DNA of 5,580 nt from a bacterium (GTDB lineage Bacteria > Armatimonadota > Chthonomonadetes > Chthonomonadales > Chthonomonadaceae). The notes under the pieces were generated by a model. It ran no database searches, was not told the origin of the DNA, and was given only the letters and a program-made list of their open reading frames with translations. This document shows positions 1 to 5,580 of this stretch, one piece after another; position 1 is the first letter of the stretch, and each line of letters starts with the position of its first letter. The stretch is from positions 1-5,580 of the forward strand of contig JAJZFK010000097.1 in assembly GCA_021805405.1 (NCBI GenBank), written 5' to 3'. The position numbers and the translations under genes are program-made.

Positions 1-1
1 A

Positions 2-877
2 GCTATTTGGGCATTGATGTTGTTATCGCTTTGCGGTGTAATAGCGATAACTCAGCCGATGAATATCGATCTTGCCAACGACACGCTTGAGTGCCGGTAC
101 CTCTTCTCTCGGCGCACTATCATGCTTGAAACTGTGCGATTGCACGGATATTACACACGCAATAAATCCAAAGGTTCATTGTACTTCTTATATTCTCCTG
201 GATTTCTCTTGTACTTACCCCTAATCTCTGCAGGTCGCAAGCGTATTGCGCAGGCGTTAGACAGAGTGTTGCCACTGGATCTTACGAAGGTTGTTGTTGT
301 GCCACCAATGCCGTCCTCATTTAGATTGAGGTGGCAGTTGTACCGAGCATTGAGCGTGGTTTTCCTGCCTTGGGTATTTATACCTGCATTAGCATTGGTT
401 GGCGTGGTTGGCATGACCGCATTCGGATCACCGTTGTCTAGCATGTTTTCAGATATTAACCTACTTATTGGATATGCTTTGCTAGTAACAGCAGGTCTTG
501 CAGCATCCTTGCTTTTTCACCTTGAGGCCCAAGCATTGGAATGGGGTATGGGCGGTTCATGTGCGGAGGTACCATGGTTATTTAAGCACGTGGTGCCTAG
601 CGATCATGATTATCGAAACAGGGTGAGAGCATATATGCTTTCAAGTGCACTGCAATTACCAGATTGCGAATTGACCGACAGGCAACGCAAGCGATTGCAC
701 GAGCTGCTCTCATCTAACGATCCTGTGGTCGTGGTGCCACTATTAGGGGTGTGCGGTCGGTTTGCAGAATTAGACACAATTGCGATCGTGGAAAAGTACG
801 CAATAAGTGACCATACGTCTCTTCGCGAGGCGTCAAATCGAGTTTTGCCCGATTTGCGTTCGAGATTTGGTTTATGA
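2..877 (+). CDS. Membrane protein with PH-like segment, two TM helices and HEAT-like tail (5' partial)
   Basis: The frame is open to the left edge and ends in TGA at 875-877. The first start-like codons (TTG at 14, ATG at 17) have no ribosome binding site and sit inside a hydrophobic stretch, so the true start is probably upstream. Residues here are counted from the TTG at 14. Residues 1-14 look like the end of a membrane helix. Residues 17-88 alternate hydrophobic strands with a pattern like 'dtLecRyLFsRRtImLe', which recalls the membrane-anchored bacterial PH-like fold. Residues 114-136 and 148-170 are strongly hydrophobic and probably form a helical hairpin in the inner membrane. Residues 215-284 look like one or two HEAT-type helical pairs (NDPVVVVPLLGVCGRF, then TSLREASNRVLPDLRSRF). 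I do not recognise the family. The gene faces the minus-strand operon, so the two are unlikely to be co-transcribed. The coding call is firm; the domain calls are pattern impressions. Confidence 0.65.
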   Translation, partial: AIWALMLLSLCGVIAITQPMNIDLANDTLECRYLFSRRTIMLETVRLHGYYTRNKSKGSLYFLYSPGFLLYLPLISAGRKRIAQALDRVLPLDLTKVVVVPPMPSSFRLRWQLYRALSVVFLPWVFIPALALVGVVGMTAFGSPLSSMFSDINLLIGYALLVTAGLAASLLFHLEAQALEWGMGGSCAEVPWLFKHVVPSDHDYRNRVRAYMLSSALQLPDCELTDRQRKRLHELLSSNDPVVVVPLLGVCGRFAELDTIAIVEKYAISDHTSLREASNRVLPDLRSRFGL

Positions 878-1019
878 TGAGGCGACCGCTTTAAAAGGCT
901 GAATTCGCGCCACTGAAGGCATTTTTGTTAGCGCTGCGCAGGGATTAATGCTATGTTTGGTGTGTTAGGCGTGGTAAGAATATCGTGCGGTGTGACTATG
1001 ATGTTTAGCGCTAAATGGT

Positions 1020-1055
1020 GTCTCGCGAGCACGGTAACGCTTGTGCTCGCGAAAC
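1020..1055 (-). terminator. Stem-loop after the FlgP-like gene, probable operon terminator
   Basis: A perfect 10-bp inverted repeat (TCGCGAGCAC at 1023-1032, GTGCTCGCGA at 1043-1052) encloses a 10-base loop. On the minus-strand transcript the stem extends to 13 bp through one U-G wobble (1053/1022), an A-U and a G-C pair. On the plus strand the same position is a C-A mismatch, so the structure is more stable in the operon transcript. It begins 7 bases past the stop codon of the FlgP-like gene. No proper U-run follows on either strand, so intrinsic termination is not certain; it may instead act as a 3' RNA-stabilising hairpin. Confidence 0.55.
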
Positions 1056-1062
1056 CTCGTTC

Positions 1063-2025
1063 CTATTCGCCTGGGTTTAATACGATGATAACTCGGTAGC
1101 TGTTGAGGAATGCGTACCGATTGTTCAACAGCAATAGCCGGTTGGCGTCGCCGTAGCTCAGAACTACATCCGATTGTGACGCGGTACGTCCGCCGTCGCG
1201 TGCCCTTAAAACAAGCGGACGGCTACCGGCACGTGCCAAACGGCGCGCTGCGGCGATGGAGTTTGCATACACGGCAATTCCGTGATTGATGACGTATCGA
1301 GGATCTACATTTACGGTACCCCAAACCTCTGTACCATCCTCGCGCACAATTTTGGGGCACATACTCCGTTCGGCACGAGTTCCGCGCGCGTCAATTATAA
1401 CGGATGTATAGGGAGTGCGATCCGGGTTGTCGCTCGAAACGTTATTGGAGGCCACAGGCGTATTAGCGTTCTGTACGGCTGGTAGGGTGGGATCTTGTGG
1501 AACTGTGGTAGCGTCTTGCGTTACACTGGGTCCGAACCCCGGTCGGGCTGGCAATATGGCACTGGCTACACTGTTAGTTCCATACATTGGAACCGTTACT
1601 GTGACCTCTACCGCTGAGTCGCGCCCAATGTGAATGGTTCGCGTGCTTATAATACGAGCGCCGCGTAACAGGCCCTGCACGTGAGCGCGAATAACGCTAC
1701 TGGTTGCCATATAGTTGGCTCCGGTCGTAGTAGCATCTATGTGAACGCCTTTTATAACCATAAGCAGATTGCGCATGGCATCCAGGCTAGCGTAATCGCG
1801 TGCCTTTAGGTAAGCTACTGCGTCGTTACCAACGTCGCGAGGGATGGCACCAATTCCGTTTGCCTTCAGCTCTCCGGCCGTCCAGTCAATGACGCCTTTG
1901 GTTCCAATCCGCTGTACGGAGTCACCAGTTTGGGCTATGGCATTTAACGGCGTGAGGGCGGCCGCTGCAATTGCGGTTACGAGTATGAAAGCACGACGTG
2001 TAAGTGACGTTCTGGATGAATTCAT
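1063..2025 (-). CDS. Exported FlgP/LPP20-like protein with C-terminal VDARG-type domain
   Basis: This is a 320-residue exported protein of unknown role and the last gene of the three-gene minus-strand operon. The ATG is well supported by AGAGGAGA 7 bases upstream. Residues 1-31 form a signal peptide (TRRAF followed by an Ala-rich core, probable cleavage after NAIA). Its twin-arginine TRRAFIL stretch resembles a Tat signal, and there is no lipobox cysteine. Residues 40-160 resemble the LPP20/FlgP fold: a helix with 'DAMRNLLMVIKGVHID', a 'GLLRGARII' segment, then the strand 'AVEVTVTVPMYG'. Residues 161-205 are a Pro/Asn/Thr-rich linker. Residues 206-320 form a domain starting YTSVIIDARG and ending VIIVLNPGE; it recurs at the end of the FlgO-like protein of the same operon. 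Vibrio FlgP is an outer-membrane lipoprotein of the flagellar basal ring. The fold comparison is from memory of the family, and a non-flagellar envelope role is equally possible. Confidence 0.75.
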   Translation of the reverse strand: MNSSRTSLTRRAFILVTAIAAAALTPLNAIAQTGDSVQRIGTKGVIDWTAGELKANGIGAIPRDVGNDAVAYLKARDYASLDAMRNLLMVIKGVHIDATTTGANYMATSSVIRAHVQGLLRGARIISTRTIHIGRDSAVEVTVTVPMYGTNSVASAILPARPGFGPSVTQDATTVPQDPTLPAVQNANTPVASNNVSSDNPDRTPYTSVIIDARGTRAERSMCPKIVREDGTEVWGTVNVDPRYVINHGIAVYANSIAAARRLARAGSRPLVLRARDGGRTASQSDVVLSYGDANRLLLLNNRYAFLNSYRVIIVLNPGE

Positions 2026-2032
2026 TGAATAT

Positions 2033-2040
2033 TCTCCTCT
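2033..2040 (-). promoter_or_regulatory. Ribosome binding site of the FlgP-like gene
   Basis: The minus strand reads AGAGGAGA 7 bases before the ATG at 2025, a near-ideal Shine-Dalgarno sequence. It fixes the start codon. It also shows that this gene has independent translation initiation within the operon, unlike the FlgT-like gene before it. Confidence 0.8.
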
Positions 2041-2078
2041 GCAAGTATCAAGGCGGTAAATATGTTCGTTTCCAGGCG

Positions 2079-3212
2079 TTATAGCTTGTTGGCTCTAAAC
2101 AGCATGAGGGAGCCGCGCCTCTCCAATGGTCTCATTTGGAAATTAGCACCGGGGTGTAGTGCAGCAATGCTGGCATTTAATGAGATAAGTGATTGACGAA
2201 ACCTCGCGTGGATCGTAAAGACTCCATCACGCGATTGGCGGTCGCGCACGCCCATAAAGCCCCGCAGTTGTGAGATTTCGTGTTCCAGGTTAGTCTGCAG
2301 CCTGGCTGGTAGACCTACTACCTGAATGGACGCCACGTATCCTGAATACCTTTCAGCTGTCCATCGCGCCAAAAGGGTGGTTATGATGTATGGGTTCGCC
2401 TCCAATTTGGTAACCGCTCGTCGTGAAGCTTTCGACGCGGCTGCTGCGTTGCTCGAAAAACTGGTAGCCTGCTCATGTTGCGCGCCAGACTCGAGAACCA
2501 TCTGTGAAGAGGTCTCGAGCGCCTGCCAAGTCAGATCAAGACTGCAGCTTGATACCTGTGCGCCCAGATCATAAGGCGTGTTACTGCCACCCATTCTGAT
2601 CTTCCAAACGGGTAAAAGTTCAACGTGCAACACGACATCTGCATCGTGCTCATGCGCCGCAATATTGAAGCCGTTACTCTTTAGCCACGAAGTCAGGTTT
2701 ACATCAACATCCGTGCGCGCGGCAGTAGCGGATTGTGATGTGGACTTCACATCTACCCATAGAGATGGTCTGTTAAGGTCGTTGTAAACATCCTGCAGCT
2801 CGGCCATGCTGTGGGCTAAAGGCTGAATGTCAACGACGGCTTCTATCTGAACACATATAACCTGACCCTGAAGGGGTGGTTCCAGTTGCTTAACCGTTAC
2901 AGAGCCTGGTACAAGGCTCCATGAGCGTATAAATCCCTGTACGGTGGCCGATGTCTCCTGTCGAACGATCCTATAGTGGGAGGCATCTGTTACCGCACGC
3001 AACAACAGCCCGCCTGCCTCCTCAACCGCATTACGTTTTGCACTCCATATTGCCTCGGCTCGCGCGGCTGCTGCGTCGCCTTGCAGTGCAGCCTCACCCG
3101 TCGCTTCTACGGTAACGGTGGACGTGGCTGTTCGTGCATCAGCGGGGGCCACTGCGGTTAGCGTAAACACTATCGATCCTACGAGGCCGAGGAGCATTAA
3201 ACTGCGCGTCAT
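2079..3212 (-). CDS. Exported FlgT-like protein
   Basis: This is a 377-residue secreted protein and the middle gene of the operon. Residues 1-27 are a signal peptide (hydrophobic LMLLGLVGSIVFTLTAVA, cleavage after ADA). Residues 31-131 match the FlgT N-terminal pattern: 'TVTVEATGEAAL', then an Ala-rich helix 'ARAEAIWSAKRNAVEEAGG', a 'VQGFIRSW' segment and strands ending VQIEAVVDI. Residues 145-285 look like the middle domain, with 'RPSLWVDVKS', a helix 'LTSWLKSNGFNI' and 'DADVVLHVEL'. Residues 290-377 end in a small alpha/beta domain ('GYVASIQVVGLPARLQTNLEHE', 'FTIHARF'). In Vibrio, FlgT builds the H ring round the flagellar basal body and is needed for motor assembly. The start lies 6 bases past the stop of the FlgO-like gene and has no clear Shine-Dalgarno sequence, which suggests translational coupling. 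The mature part has two cysteines (120 and 223), so a disulphide is possible. Identification rests on remembered family patterns. Confidence 0.75.
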   Translation of the reverse strand: MTRSLMLLGLVGSIVFTLTAVAPADARTATSTVTVEATGEAALQGDAAAARAEAIWSAKRNAVEEAGGLLLRAVTDASHYRIVRQETSATVQGFIRSWSLVPGSVTVKQLEPPLQGQVICVQIEAVVDIQPLAHSMAELQDVYNDLNRPSLWVDVKSTSQSATAARTDVDVNLTSWLKSNGFNIAAHEHDADVVLHVELLPVWKIRMGGSNTPYDLGAQVSSCSLDLTWQALETSSQMVLESGAQHEQATSFSSNAAAASKASRRAVTKLEANPYIITTLLARWTAERYSGYVASIQVVGLPARLQTNLEHEISQLRGFMGVRDRQSRDGVFTIHARFRQSLISLNASIAALHPGANFQMRPLERRGSLMLFRANKL

Positions 3213-3218
3213 TACGGT

Positions 3219-4589
3219 TTAGTGTCCGTAATCTAGAACTACGGTGACATTCCAGTTCCAAAGAAATTGACCGGCAGTGTTAAGGCGCCGAATACGGTTA
3301 GCGGTGCGATTATTAACTACCAGAACGTCATTTCGGCCGTCAACGGCGCGCACCACCAGTGGCCGGGCACCCGCGTGATCTGCCTCCGACAGGCGATGTA
3401 CAAAACGTGCGTCTCCGTTTTGATCAATATAGTCAGGATCGGGCATGTGGTTGGCAGTTGGATAGATCATGTTGCCATTCTCATCCACAATGCGAAGGCT
3501 CATACAACGATCGGTGCCCAGCCCTCGCGCATCTACAACCAGGCCGGTGTATGACCCAGGAACTGGTGGTGGAGGCGTTACAACTGGCGGCGCAACAGCC
3601 ACCGGTGAGGCGGACATTGCGGTAAAGCGATCTACCAAATATTTAACGAACGCCCTGGTCGCGGTCGCAGTGAGCATGAGGGGCCTCTCTGCAGGCCAGA
3701 AACCTCGCGCGACGGCAACTTCAACATAGGGGCGCGCCCAGAAGGGAATAGTGGCCCACTCACGACTGGGTAGTTGCGCTGTGTTAGGCCCAGTAGAACG
3801 GGCTGCAAAGGGTAGGAGTGCCCTTACAATCACGACCATAGTGCGCAGGCGGTTAACAATAGCATGGGGGTGGACCGCATGAAATGTAGATGCTCTGTCG
3901 CCAGAAAGCGTACGACTTATCTGCTGAAGCTCTTCCTCGGTAATCGGCGAGTTAGGATCTGCTTCTCGTTCAAAGAACACTGAGTTTTGGGAAACGTCTG
4001 TTGTAGCAGCTGGGGAGAGTGAACCATTATCGCTGTTGCCATTAGCTGCAACCGTTGTGGTGGAGTTATCTACATTGCTGTCATTTACAAGTGATCTGCC
4101 GCAAATATTATGGTAGAGACGCGCCGCTACAGTTCGTGTAAGTTGAAGCACCTGCGTATCGCTGCCTTCCGCGTTAGCGGCTTCGCCAGCTACAAGCCTT
4201 CCAGAGTGAACACTAACTACCCGTGCATTAATAATTAGCGTACCATGGTTATCCATATAGCTACCCACGATAAGGTAATCTGCGCCAACCAGCGTTCCTA
4301 CACGCTTAATGTCTGAGGCCCGCGTTAGCCCGCTAGACTGAAGCCTAAGTTCAGTAACCGCACGACCTATTTGCTCTCGTTCTACAAGGTCAAGACGCTG
4401 TCCTAGGTTTAAATCAGTTAACAGCGTATCTGCAATGAACTTGCCAAGCTGATGATCCTGCCCAGAGAAATCGGCAACACCTATCACCTGCTGGTTGTAG
4501 GGGACGGCGGCCGAACTGACTCTAACGAGACAAAACGCTAAAAGCAGGGCTAGCCCAACTGGACCTGCCGCGGTAAATTTACTGATCAT
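3219..4589 (-). CDS. Exported FlgO/CsgG-like protein with possible SLH segment and VDARG domain
   Basis: This is the first gene of the operon, 456 residues from the ATG at 4589. That start has AGGAGC at good spacing; an in-frame TTG at 4637 gives a longer ORF but lacks a ribosome site and would spoil the signal peptide. Residues 1-27 are a signal peptide (cleavage after VSSA). Residues 30-162 fit the FlgO/CsgG-like nucleotide-independent fold: 'QVIGVADFSGQ', 'IADTLLTDL', 'LDLVEREQIGRAVTEL', 'GTLVGADYLIVGSY', 'LIINARVVSVHSGRLV'. Residues 167-206 are a Ser/Asn/Thr-rich linker. Residues 245-324 resemble an SLH unit ('RLRTMVVIVRALLPF', then 'FWARPYVEVAVARGFWP' and 'TATRAFVKYLVDRF'). A Pro-rich spacer (328-345, PPVVTPPPPVP) precedes the C-terminal domain (346-456), from YTGLVVDARG to VTVVLDYGH. 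CsgG-type proteins act at the outer membrane; an SLH unit would tie the protein to the cell wall. Two mature cysteines (163, 362) could pair. Confidence 0.8.
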   Translation of the reverse strand: MISKFTAAGPVGLALLLAFCLVRVSSAAVPYNQQVIGVADFSGQDHQLGKFIADTLLTDLNLGQRLDLVEREQIGRAVTELRLQSSGLTRASDIKRVGTLVGADYLIVGSYMDNHGTLIINARVVSVHSGRLVAGEAANAEGSDTQVLQLTRTVAARLYHNICGRSLVNDSNVDNSTTTVAANGNSDNGSLSPAATTDVSQNSVFFEREADPNSPITEEELQQISRTLSGDRASTFHAVHPHAIVNRLRTMVVIVRALLPFAARSTGPNTAQLPSREWATIPFWARPYVEVAVARGFWPAERPLMLTATATRAFVKYLVDRFTAMSASPVAVAPPVVTPPPPVPGSYTGLVVDARGLGTDRCMSLRIVDENGNMIYPTANHMPDPDYIDQNGDARFVHRLSEADHAGARPLVVRAVDGRNDVLVVNNRTANRIRRLNTAGQFLWNWNVTVVLDYGH

Positions 4590-4595
4590 GTTGCA

Positions 4596-4601
4596 GCTCC
4601 T
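4596..4601 (-). promoter_or_regulatory. Ribosome binding site that fixes the FlgO-like start
   Basis: The minus strand reads AGGAGC with GGAG 7 bases before the ATG at 4589. No comparable site precedes the upstream in-frame TTG at 4637. The shorter 456-residue product also starts directly with a clean signal peptide (MISKF followed by a hydrophobic core), so this site decides the start. Confidence 0.8.
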
Positions 4602-4643
4602 GAACAGTGATCGACATGCAAAATTACGGCATATCAAAAATGA

Positions 4644-4673
4644 ATCCTAGCCGAGGATACGAGTTACGGTCAA
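4644..4673 (-). promoter_or_regulatory. Candidate sigma-70 promoter, proximal to the operon
   Basis: On the minus strand TTGACC (4668-4673) is followed after 18 bases by TAGGAT (4644-4649). The -35 box matches the consensus at five of six positions and the -10 at four of six. Transcription would start near 4637, giving a 5' leader of about 50 bases before the ATG at 4589 and excluding the TTG at 4637 as the start. This is pattern evidence only. Confidence 0.4.
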
Positions 4674-4686
4674 CGTAGTGACACAT

Positions 4687-4704
4687 CCATAATACAAATT
4701 ATGG
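4687..4704. promoter_or_regulatory. Perfect 7-4-7 inverted repeat, operator-like
   Basis: CCATAAT, then ACAA, then ATTATGG form a perfect 7-bp inverted repeat around a 4-base centre. The size suits a dimeric helix-turn-helix regulator. It covers the -10 box of the distal candidate promoter and lies 13 bases upstream of the -35 box of the proximal one, so a bound protein could repress the first or affect the second. AT-rich sequence makes a chance match possible, and no regulator gene lies in the window. Confidence 0.4.
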
Positions 4705-4725
4705 CGATTGCGAGGGTTTTTTCAA
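4698..4725 (-). promoter_or_regulatory. Candidate sigma-70 promoter, distal to the operon
   Basis: On the minus strand TTGAAA (4720-4725) is followed after 16 bases by CATAAT (4698-4703). The -10 box matches TATAAT at five of six positions and the -35 box matches TTGACA at five of six. The leader to the ATG at 4589 would be about 100 bases. The -10 box lies inside the inverted repeat at 4687-4704. Confidence 0.45.
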
Positions 4726-4859
4726 AAAAGGTAGCAACATTTAACCTGAATCATGCGTCTAAGTGGCTTCGGCAGAGCTGGGCATTAATTTATGTTAGTT
4801 TGATTAAGTGAAAAGGTCGGCGTATTTCTGATACTGGTTATATACGAATTGCCAAAAAA

Positions 4860-5222
4860 TTACTTGTCTGGTGTAAATGATGTTCCACACCCACAGCTGC
4901 GAAGCGCATGAGGATTGGTCCATTTCCATCCACCTTCAAGTAGGTTTCCCAACGTGAAATCTAGCTCTACACCGTCAAGATATTGAGCACTTCTTTGGTC
5001 AACCACCAGCGTAATTTCGTCCTGCGTATACACGAAATCACCGTCGCGCTTTTTGTTGTCTAACGTCATTGTGTACGACAGTCCCGAGCAGCCACCGCCC
5101 TTTACGCCTAGCCTTAGATGCAGATCTGATTTTCCCTGCTTTTCAATAAGCATTTTAATGCGTGTAACCGCAGTAGGCGTAAGTGTTACCGGTATCTTGG
5201 GTGTTGTGAGTGTGTCTGACAT
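4860..5222 (-). CDS. A-type iron-sulphur carrier (HesB/IscA/ErpA family)
   Basis: This is a 120-residue cytoplasmic protein that binds an Fe-S cluster and hands it to target apoproteins. The family signature is complete. Cys45 is in GGGCSGLSY, and Cys110 and Cys112 are in the C-terminal SCGCGTSF; these are the three cluster ligands of A-type carriers. The helix 'LTPTAVTRIKMLIEKQG' (14-30), 'LHLRLGVKGGGCSG' (34-46), 'YLDGVELDF' (81-89) and 'WTNPHALRSCGCG' (101-113) all fit, and the length is typical. The ATG follows GAGGAC at a 9-base spacing. It lies 63 bases downstream of the MIP18-type gene on the same strand, the arrangement expected of an iron-sulphur assembly cluster. IscA, SufA, ErpA and HesB cannot be told apart from sequence alone, so no symbol is given. 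Confidence 0.95.
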   Translation of the reverse strand: MSDTLTTPKIPVTLTPTAVTRIKMLIEKQGKSDLHLRLGVKGGGCSGLSYTMTLDNKKRDGDFVYTQDEITLVVDQRSAQYLDGVELDFTLGNLLEGGWKWTNPHALRSCGCGTSFTPDK

Positions 5223-5285
5223 TGGATTTTGTCCTCAAAACTCTAATTCAGTGATCAAACCATGGCTTCCAAGCGATGCAAGGTT

Positions 5286-5580
5286 TTAAAAAAAGCCGAG
5301 TTCCAGTTTTGCCTCTTCCGTCATCATATCCATGTTCCACGGTGGATCCCATATAACATCCACGTTACATTCGTACACGCCGGCAATGCTGCCAACTTTG
5401 TATTGTACATCTGGTGGAAGCGTTGTTGCAACGGGGCATCCTGGTGACGTGAGGGTCATCTTGATGTTAACGACCGCGTGGTGGGTAACTTCAACATTAT
5501 AGATAAGCCCCAAGTCATAAATATTTACAGGAATCTCAGGGTCATAAATAGATCGTATCTTTTCGATGACACGGCCTTCG
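5286..5580 (-). CDS. MIP18/SufT-type iron-sulphur assembly factor (5' partial)
   Basis: The frame is open to the right edge of the window, so the N-terminus is missing; 97 residues are visible. The apparent internal start near 5513 is not real, because the strongly conserved DPEIPVNIYDLGLIY motif lies upstream of it in the same frame (visible residues 13-27). Next come MTLTSPGCPV, holding the conserved cysteine of the family (visible residue 48), then WDPPW (77-81) and the C-terminal MMTEEAKLELGFF, all hallmarks of the MIP18/PaaD-like (DUF59) family. Members help Fe-S cluster maturation; bacterial SufT is needed when demand for Fe-S proteins is high. Its place just before an A-type carrier supports this role rather than PaaD in phenylacetate oxidation, since no paa gene is present. 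Since only one conserved domain is visible, a fusion to more N-terminal sequence cannot be excluded. Confidence 0.93.
   Translation of the reverse strand, partial: EGRVIEKIRSIYDPEIPVNIYDLGLIYNVEVTHHAVVNIKMTLTSPGCPVATTLPPDVQYKVGSIAGVYECNVDVIWDPPWNMDMMTEEAKLELGFF

Noticed and set aside
896..926. Rho-independent terminator for the left-hand gene (GCC-ACTGAA-GGC followed by ATTTTT)
   Set aside because: The stem is only 3 bp, too weak to support, although the T-run is suggestive.
1282..1633. Plus-strand open frames inside the FlgP-like gene, and similar ones inside the other minus-strand genes
   Set aside because: They lack ribosome sites and recognisable motifs and lie opposite well-supported genes; they are shadows.
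4590..4637. Longer FlgO-like product starting at TTG 4637
   Set aside because: It lacks a ribosome site, adds 16 unusual Cys/Arg-rich residues before a clean signal peptide, and falls at the predicted start of transcription. The ATG at 4589 has a strong AGGAGC site.
4715..4731. T6-C-A6 inverted repeat as a terminator after the A-type carrier gene
   Set aside because: An all A/T stem with a one-base loop is not a credible terminator, and it overlaps a candidate -35 box.
5286..5513. A 75-residue MIP18-type protein starting at 5513
   Set aside because: The conserved DPEIPVNIYDLG motif continues upstream in the same frame to the window edge, so the gene is simply cut off.

Overview
This 5.58 kb window looks like the chromosome of a Gram-negative (diderm) bacterium of moderate G+C content. 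Two kinds of gene point that way. Three consecutive exported proteins resemble the outer-membrane/periplasmic FlgO, FlgT and FlgP families, and two housekeeping genes belong to iron-sulphur cluster assembly. A possible S-layer-homology (SLH) segment in the FlgO-like protein would suit a deep-branching diderm lineage such as Armatimonadota. That placement is a guess and rests on no marker gene.

Layout: (1) The left edge to 877 (+) holds the 3' part of a membrane-protein gene. It appears to carry a bacterial PH-like segment, two transmembrane helices and a helical, HEAT-like C-terminal region. (2) 878-1062 is a short convergent intergenic region. A strong stem-loop in it most likely ends the minus-strand operon. 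(3) 1063-4589 (-) holds three genes, read right to left: a FlgO/CsgG-like protein with a signal peptide, possible SLH segment and C-terminal 'VDARG' domain; a FlgT-like protein 6 bases further on; and, after 53 bases, a FlgP/LPP20-like protein ending in a second copy of the VDARG-type domain. (4) 4590-4859 is a 270-base gap with two candidate minus-strand promoters and a perfect 7-4-7 inverted repeat over one of the -10 boxes. (5) 4860 to the right edge (-) holds an A-type iron-sulphur carrier and, upstream of it, an MIP18/SufT-type gene whose 5' end is cut by the window edge.

How they may work together: the two right-hand genes form a typical late iron-sulphur assembly pair, with the MIP18-type factor assisting maturation and the A-type protein carrying clusters to apoproteins. 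The three middle genes probably form one envelope operon. In Vibrio, FlgO, FlgP and FlgT together build outer-membrane and periplasmic rings around the flagellar motor. Here no flagellar structural gene is visible, so the trio may form another envelope assembly. The operon's composition is the most interesting part of the window. No tRNA, rRNA, CRISPR array, insertion sequence or phage gene was seen.
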